In this document: positions 56,110-64,000 of the stretch, piece after piece
Layout of the letters: each line of letters starts with the position of its first letter
Position numbering within the stretch: the stretch's first letter is position 1
Source of the DNA: Malurus cyaneus samueli
Taxonomy: Eukaryota; Chordata; Aves; Passeriformes; Maluridae
Direction: 5' to 3'
Assembly (NCBI GenBank): GCA_009741485.1
Contig: CM019216.1
Span: 50,297,792-50,361,791 of the forward strand
DNA: 64,000 nucleotides
The notes under the pieces: model-generated
Databases searched by the model: none
What the model saw: the letters and a program-made list of their open reading frames with translations, nothing else
Told to the model about the DNA's origin: nothing
Made by a program: the position numbers and the translations under genes

Positions 56110-58849
56110 TCAAGTGATGTAATTATTTGTCAAACTGAGCTATTACACATCCTTGAGCTGTACACTGAAAATACAACGTTTAGCCTTAAAAGTATCTTTA
56201 AATCGTAGCCATGAACCACGTTTATTGGAAATCTTGTACAGGCAATGTCTTGAGCACTGCTGCCCTTCAGATACATTGTCTGGCACCGCAATAAACCAGC
56301 ACCTTACTTGGAGTTATATAAAATAACAAAAACACACCCGACTATGGCTACATTACAGCAGCAGCTTCCGAAATGCCCATACAGAGAGAGTCATGGAAGC
56401 TATTAGCAGTATTACTGCAGCCATACACTGAGCTGATGCTGCAGATCACTGAGTTTGGCCATCACACCAACACGTGCTTAGATCTGTTAATCTGATAAAG
56501 AAGACACAAAAGATAGTGAGATGGGGCTAAAAAGGAGTGGGTACTTGGCTCAGACAGGTGAAGCCTGCTGTTCAAACTCATAGTGTAAATCAGTGACAGA
56601 AACAAAAATAATTCTCAGATCCTCTGGAGTCTTTCACCACCGGACCACTGAGTGTTAAAGATTGAGATCTGACCCCATGGCATACTGCAAGACAGATAAA
56701 AGGAAGCTTTGCTGTTGTGGGTTTGTGATAGACTCCAGCACTGTGGCTATAAATAAAATAGCACCCTCAAAGAACAATTATCTTGTTGACATAGGAGTTA
56801 CAAAGTACAGTAATCTGTGTAAGTCATTTCAAGTTTGTCCAAAGGCTAGCCAGATTGAAACAACAACAAAAATGCATACGAGTACTGGGGTTCATTTTGA
56901 AAATTATTTACCGAGTAATCACATACATGAGATGCTGTGCCCTTAAACATAAATACAGCACTTCTTAAGTCCTGTCTAATCTAAACAACTAAACAGATAA
57001 AGAGAGGGAAACAGTGTGATCTCCTGTCCCACTTGTCATTCTGAATGCTGAGCTACAAGAAGTGTGGGAATAAGACAAGCTCCTAAACTCAAAGCTCTCC
57101 CATCCCTCCCCTCCTTTCAAGAACCCAAGCAGCACCACAAGATGCAAAAACTTCTTAACTGAATTAATCAAGAAAGCTCTAATCCAATGGCTACAGCAGT
57201 TGCCAGGCTTCAGCTCCCCATTCTTGGCTGGATCACTGGCCTGGGAAATGACTGCCCAACCTTCCTATAGCCATGGTGCCTACCAGAAGGGCATCCTGAT
57301 TTTTCATGGTTTCTAGGCAAAGCTGCAGAGTTCTTTTATTCCCTAATCCCTTATTCTAATGGTTTCAGCCCAATGTTTGAGACACTTTTGACACACCACC
57401 CCTTCACACACCAGCACTTTGCACTGCAGTATTGATGTGCCTATCAAAGCAGGTTTCCTCAAATAACTGAATTTTGCATAAAGCCATAGAGTTGTAACTA
57501 CCTAAACAAAGGTAAATTGTTTTTTTTTAAATTAAAATGTCTTCACCTTTTTATAAAGACTTAAAATGTTAAAACAAGTCTGTCTATTTAATTAATAATT
57601 AAAACCTCCCATCAAACGAAAGCCATTATCACAACCTTTCACAAGTAACAGGTAACCCTTCAGCAAGACCCAAGTCTGGACATTCGATGTCCAGAACAAT
57701 GAAAAAATATTTCTCACCACCTTTAAAGTGCTTCATAACTTTTACAAGGCATTAGAGAAACTTCAGTCTTGACTTGTATGGCTGCTTTTCAATTTACCTC
57801 CTAAATCCTGTCACCTGTTGTAACAGCTGCATGCTTTCTTTTCCACTTTTTGTGACATTTGCTCTTTCCATGACTGACTGCAAACTCTCCTGCAATTCAG
57901 TCTTTTCAAGAGAATCATACAGAACATGGAAAAAAAAAAACCAAACCAGTAAGGATGCAACATAATTTACAGTATTTTTTGTATTTTGAAAATTAAAATT
58001 CCTTCTCTCCCAAATTAAATAGTTTCATTTTGGCTACTCTGTGACCTTGTGGAACATTTTGAATGTCAACTGCAATCAAACTTCCCCAAATCCCCTTTAA
58101 GCTCCAAAGAAAAGCCAGAGAAGTAGGAACTGAGGCAAAGCTCTGTTTTCTTTCCAGAGAGTACAAAGTAATTGCAGAGTGGGTATAAAACAGTACTCAC
58201 TTTCTAAATTAGCATAAAAAAGGCTGAGCAAAGAGAATCAGGTCTCTCAGGATTTTTTGTAATACCATCAGCTGCTGTTAATACCTGCTCAAAACTGCTC
58301 TGGAGATTAACCACAACAACCAAACAAAAAACCAACAAAGAAAACCGAAACCAAACAAAACCAAAAATCCAGAAAACCCCACCAACGGGCATTTTAAACC
58401 CCTCCATGAATAATAAATACAAAACAGGGCAAAGTTAGGGCTGTCAGACTCTAAGTTTAAAAAGTGAATATATATATATGCACACTGTGCTGCTTCCAGC
58501 CACATCCACATTACTATCTATGTAAGATGTTTTTAACCTTCATGCACATAGTCTTACTCCTTTCCCTACCCCAGCCTGTCACTGAAGAACACAGAAAGAA
58601 AATTATGGCAATGGCACAGGGTATTATGCTTAATATTCTAATCCAATGCACCAGAAATGGGAGATTCCAGATATGATGCCAAAACTTAATCTGCCTGAAC
58701 TATATGAAGCACCTCTAAGAAGATTAAAATATTTCACAACATTTCGTTTAACAGGACATCATGTTCCTACACAGCCATTTAGACTATTTTCTACTTCCAG
58801 TGAGACAAATTATAATTATGGAAAGCTGATATATACTCTATCTAAAATT

Positions 58850-59366
58850 AGTAATAAACTCACCTTGAATATTGTGTGCAGTTTTGGCCACGGCAATGTA
58901 AGAATGATAATTAACTATTTAAGAGAGTCCAAAGGAGGGCAAAGAAGATGGTGAAGGGCCTTGAGGGGAAGCCATGTGAGGAGCAGCTGAGGATACATGG
59001 TCTGTCCATCCTGGAGGAGACCAAGAGGAGACCTCATTGCAGTTTGTAACTTCCTTGTGAAAGGAAGAGGAGGGGCAGGCTCTGATCTCTTCTCTGAGGT
59101 GACCAGTGGGAATGGCCTGAAGTTGTGTCAGGGGAGGTTTAGGCTGGATATCAGGAAAAGGTTTTTCACCCAGAGGGTGGTGGGGTGCTGGAACAGGCTC
59201 CCCAGGGAAGTGGTCACAGCACCAAAACTGACAGAGTTCAAGAAGTGTTTGGACAGTGCTCTCAGGCACATGGTGTGACTCTTGAAAGTGTCCTGTGCAG
59301 GGCTGAGAGTTGGACTTAATGATCCTTGTGGGACCCTTCCAGCTCAGCATATTCTGTGATTCTGTG
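58850..59366 (+). mobile_element. CR1 LINE, 5'-truncated 3' end
   Basis: Starts near CTCACCTTGAATATTGTGTG and continues GAGAGTCCAAAGGAGGGCAA, GTTTAGGCTGGATATCAGGA, GGTGCTGGAACAGGCTCCCC, and TTGGACTTAATGATCCTTGT with the tail ATTCTGTGATTCTGTG. A well-preserved avian CR1. Long frames on both strands across it are repeat-derived. Confidence 0.95.
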
Positions 59367-62300
59367 GCTCTGATACAGATCATCAGTGCTCCATGTATGA
59401 TTTATGAGGTGAAATTATTTATTAACAGAAGAGGTGCTAGAACTAAAACATGTATACTTTTGAACAGTTGCAAAGGAGTTACTTGCTGTGCCACCTCAGG
59501 TTGTTTCAAGAAAAACATGACCTTGTTCCACTCCACACAAAGCGAGGAGGAATTCAGGATTGACAAGTACAGCCTTAAAGCCTCTCGCCACAAAATGACT
59601 GAACCAGCTCTATTTCCTTATTTTTTGGGGGGACTGCTGCATTCCAGCACCCAAGCTGTTCAACTCATTGCATGCTTTTACCCTTATTCTCCAACCATAA
59701 AATGTAGAAGCCTGTTTATTTCTTTTAGAGAAAGACAAGTCTCATTGACTCAGATTTGGAGATTATTTAAAACTCAAAAACATCATGACATAATGTATTA
59801 TCAGATTTGCAATAACGTTCTCACAGTTTAGCTAAACTCAGAAGCTTCGGAAGTATTCAGTTTTGGTTTTACTTCTGTATTGACAAAATGAAGTAGACCA
59901 CATTGCCTCAGGTACTGTCATTCTGACCCTCTTATTTCTCATTTGAATGAAGATTCTCAAATGCTCAGGATTCACATTCCTATTCTTTGCCCATATATAT
60001 CAATTTTTGTTCAAAATCATACACTCCAAAGAAAGACAGATAGCTATTCCTGAGAGAGCAAAATCCACCAGAAGGGAAAACAAGGGGACAAGGGAATGAC
60101 ATGTATAGGTAAAATCACCTAAAGTGACATCACATTAGGAGCAGATTTGCAAGTCATGTATACCTGTAGAAGAGCTGAAGAACGTCACAGAATCCCATGT
60201 CCCATAGAATGAAAACAGAAGTCAATTTCCAAACTCAACAAACTAGCAGTATATTTCCCTTATACTCAATCATAATTGTGTTTAAAGCTATAGTTTAAAA
60301 AAATTGCCTACAGCTAGGAAAATAAGGAAAGGAAGGGCCTGGCTTGAATCTCCTTTGTCACATTTTTGGCTCGGTCCCATGGTCAACTGACCTACCTTTC
60401 TCATTCCTTCCAAATGCCTTCTGTATCATCTTGCTTCATACAGGCACAGATGTTTTCCTTTGCAGTTTTGATTCTTTTCATTCTCTACAATATGTATCAA
60501 TGGCAAAAATGTATGCAAAATATGTTGTTTGTAACCACCCTCATGCTGCTTATTGGGAAAATACTCAAGCATATAATACACATTTTAAAATACACTTTTT
60601 TTCTGTAATCTTCTAAGAAAACCACTGGAACTAATCTTATCGCAAAGAAGAGAATAAAGCCTGTGTGAGATCACTTCAGGCTTCACAAATATCAAAGAGA
60701 ATAAACCAGGAAGTGAAACAGATACAGTATTTGTAATTCCATTATTGAGAGGCAGAGAGGAAAGATTTAAATAATTTATTTTTCTTTTCACACTGGAAAA
60801 AAATAAGCATGGCAACAAAGCCCAATTTAAGATACCCTGACAAATACCAAAACCACTTGGTAAAGTACAGTTACAGCCATGAAATGAGACTGCAGTTACT
60901 TTTGTGCCTTTAAAAGCAATTAGTTCTCTAAAATCATTAGCTCTTACCATTTTAAAAGACCTCTTAGTTAGGCCTATAACCCTGTTACTTGCTAATACAA
61001 GGCTTACAGCACAATTCAGTAATTTTGTTTATGCTTGAAGGAAATTGGCAGGCATTCACAGTCAATTTATTACAATATAATCCTTACATTCAGAAGAAAT
61101 TGTAAATAAATTTTTATGAGCATTCCCAAACAAGGAAATTCATGCAGGAGTCTAAAGACCTTTTGTAACAAAACAGCTTTCATTTTCCAAAAAAACCAGC
61201 AACATTGTCCAAAGACCCAGTAAGACAAAGCAGACAAAGGTGGTCTCAGGGAAGCTGGACAAGAGAGGGAGAGGAGGAAGCACGAAGGGCTGAGAGCAGC
61301 ATGTGCAAGGTGGGCCAGCACTCAAGAGTTCTGAGGGTACAGAAGCAAAATATCAGAGAGATGCTTAAGGGCAAGGGAATAGGAGAGGGAGGCCTCAAGG
61401 ACGCTGCACAGAATGGATTTTCTCGGTTTAGTTCAGGGTCAGCATAAGGAAAGTGGCGTTTGCAAATAGATTCAGAGGTTGGGCTGGGATTTCACCCATT
61501 GCCAGAGGAGATAACACAAAATGCTGCACGTGCCTCTGCACATGAGGCAAACCTGCTCTGAGAAATTCCTCTAGTAGGAGCCAGGCAGGGTGTGCCACAG
61601 CAGGAGCAAAGGGCAGTGCAGATGTGCCCTGATCCAGCTGTTTCCACACACTTCCTCCCCACAGATCCACCACACAGAGAGCAGTGGAAAAGTCCATCAT
61701 CACCTCAGCAAAAAAAAGGGCACCCAGTCACAATCCTTATGTTTTTTTTCATTTCAGGGCAACTAAAAGAAAAACAGAAACAGCTAAAGCTGTGAGACTT
61801 TGCAATCTTTCATTTCCTACCAGCTTCCTTCTTCTAAGCAAATATTCCTGGGAAATAAATGTTCCTGGGGTGCAACTGCTGAACTGCCTGCAGTAAGAGC
61901 ACTGCAGACCTACGGTAACCTATGCTCTGTTACCCACGCTAACAAGCACTTTCAAAGGCTTAAATGTCCTATGACCAAGCAAGGAACCCACTAAACAAAA
62001 CAGAATTACATTCATATATTCCCTCCCTCCTCATTTTTTTGGGAAGCTCTTAAATGTCAATAGGCAACCAAGCAAGCACTAAGGAGCTCAGAATCACAGA
62101 TTTTCTTTATCCCTCTCACCCTTTGTTATGTTTTCTGAACATAAGCAGAAAAGAAAAAAAAGGTGAGTATTTTTCAACCAAGGTCCCTGCAAATCTTTTA
62201 TTGGCACCTGTATACATAGGTATACTTACTAATAAGAAATTTTCACTTACAAATGAAAATACAGATGTACAGCCACCAGTCTGAATGTACAGATGTGTTC

Positions 62301-64000
62301 ATGAGCAAGTTTGGAAGGCAGCCTACCACAGGGTTCACTACTGTGCTACCTGTCCACAAGCTTTGAGCACCAGGGCTTGAGTACAAAAACAAAACTTCAA
62401 GGGAATGGATGTGAAAGAACTTTTGTTTGTTCCAGGAGAGGGGGACGAAAAAAGAAGTTTTAATACAAACCAAACAACAGTGTAGTAGACATGAAATGAA
62501 CCCTGGAAATTAAGAAAAAAAATAAACAAAATATGCAAATTAACTATCGATCATTTAACAGAAACAGCTGTTCAAAATGAAAAACAAACCCTAAAAAAGC
62601 CTTCTCATGTGTATTTTATTCATTGATCATGATTTCACATAGATAGTTCTTGTTTCTCATTTCCACTATCAGGATTTCATTTTTTTGTTTTTTACTCTTG
62701 CATGTGATTCTTTTTTGTGTAAGCAGCCTCCATTGCATGTGGGTACCTAGGCAGCAAGTTCACGAAAACTTAACATGGTCAGGAAAGACTGCTGTCATAT
62801 TTTAAGGCAGCAAAAGGAAATGCACAGGTCTGGTCAGAAAGAGAAATCTGACAGAGAAATCTACTTGCTCTGCAGCTGAAAGAAAATAACGTGCTACTAG
62901 TAAAATTAGGAAAAATAACCCAGAAAATCAAGAGCTTTTAGCAACTTCAGTTTGAATTACACTCATCAAAGAAGATGCAGATGGAGACTGCAAGAATTCT
63001 GGTATTTCAATATCAAATACAAGTAGTAAGTTAAAAAAAAGCTCCATTTTTAGATTTACTAATTATCTAATGATATCTCTTAATACAAATTATTTAGGAA
63101 AATCCTTTGTTTTCCTCCCTAACCAATACCCCTTTCTTACAAATATGAAAGGTATTGGTTTCTAAGTCAACATACAGGTCCCTGATGTGGTTTTTGAGCT
63201 GATAACATTCTGCATGATGATTATTCAAAAAAACTATCAGCCTATTTGGATTATATCAATCAGTTACAGGAAACAACATGAATCTGGCTTTTCAAAATCA
63301 TTGCATCACAATATTAGCCCTATCTCTTACTCTGCATTTCCAATCAAAACACTTCAGAGGAGGGCTAAGTGTCAGAAAAAAATGCAAGTAAAAATGACAT
63401 TGTACTCTTAACTTTCCTCATGTATCTACTTCAACTTGGCTTCAACTTCAGGCATACTCCTTTGCATAAACAGGGAAAAAAAAGTGCACCTATTTGTAAT
63501 ACTAAGTAGCTACAATTGCAGATCCCAGTAATAATCAAGGAAAATGCAATACAATGCAACACATTACACATTAAACCTGAAGTAAGGCACAATCCATATG
63601 CAGATGCTTCTATAAATACAAATCCATATTTCCTTTTGCCATGTGTACACACACTGCATACAGAAGAACAAAAGCAAGTTAAAGCACTCTTGAGTATTGC
63701 TATCCATGATTTCTAGTTACAGGACCAAGCTCCTCATGCTAGACAGCTGTACTTCCCATTATGAGACACATCTACAAATTAATACCACATGTTCTTGTAC
63801 GATATAATACATACACAGGGAAACAAAAAACATTTGCTGCATGCAGTATTAAGTCATATATAAAAACTCCATTTCAATTAAATTGAAAACATTGCATTAT
63901 GACAGTGACCCAAGCCTGCAGTTTGGGGGAAAGGGCGGGAGCAGGTGGGTGGAGGAAGGGATGGCACCCTGGATGAAGCTGACCTTGGTGCCCAGAGCAG

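Larger units (their letters stand above)
49832..64000 (-). other. ARHGAP18 intron 1 (incomplete) or upstream region
   Basis: More than 14 kb without a recognisable ARHGAP18 exon. It contains the direct duplication at 49947-50466, a 21-bp tandem pair (51551-51592), an ERVL-type LTR (about 55622-56109) and a CR1 (58850-59366). I searched by eye for an exon ending in phase 2 with a GT donor and human-like exon 1 sequence and found none. No CpG island marks a promoter here. Confidence 0.6.

Noticed and set aside
58919..59383. 154-codon minus-strand frame
   Set aside because: It is the antisense of the CR1 element; CR1 3' UTRs often have open antisense frames.
59310..59831. 173-codon plus-strand frame
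   Set aside because: It starts inside the CR1 3' end and runs into unique AT-rich DNA. The Cys/Phe/Ile-rich composition and lack of any domain suggest chance.

Overview
The window is vertebrate nuclear DNA, AT-rich, intron-rich and CpG-poor. It is almost certainly from a bird and probably a passerine. CR1 LINEs end in the avian tail (ATTCTGTGATTCTGTG-like). An LTR near 56 kb has the layout of a common avian ERVL LTR. A tRNA-Ile-headed SINE with a CR1-like tail at about 26.8-27.0 kb resembles the songbird TguSINE1 type. No bacterial or viral gene set, CRISPR array or operon is present.

The only protein-coding gene I can support is ARHGAP18, a Rho GTPase-activating protein, on the minus strand. 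Fourteen coding exons, equivalent to exons 2-15 of the 15-exon human gene, run from 49,831 down to the stop codon at 13,074. All have AG acceptors and GT donors, all phases fit, and they join into 628 codons plus stop. The RhoGAP domain is spread over exons 7-11 and keeps the arginine finger and the conserved Lys, Arg and Asn. Exon 1 and the promoter were not found and probably lie beyond 64,000, so intron 1 exceeds 14 kb.

Layout: 1-12.1 kb is intergenic DNA downstream of ARHGAP18, with CR1 pieces, a (GAAAT)14 microsatellite, a CpG-rich patch overlapping an LTR-like segment (7.2-7.7 kb, related copy at 8.4-8.5 kb) and a minus-strand LTR-like segment (9.4-9.7 kb). 12.1-13.07 kb is the probable 3' UTR and contains a one-base N beside a long T run. 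13.07-49.83 kb is the gene body; its introns hold the SINE, a solo-LTR-like element at 37.3-37.75 kb, CR1 fragments, a near-perfect 21-bp hairpin at 36.4 kb and a 77-bp tandem duplication next to exon 5. 49.8-64 kb is intron 1 or upstream DNA with an ancient direct duplication, an ERVL-type LTR and a CR1.

I do not see a previously undescribed multi-gene system. The most useful leads are the intronic hairpin, the CpG patches, the duplicated segments and the young-looking retroelement insertions. Comparisons with human ARHGAP18 and with repeat families are from memory, not from a search.
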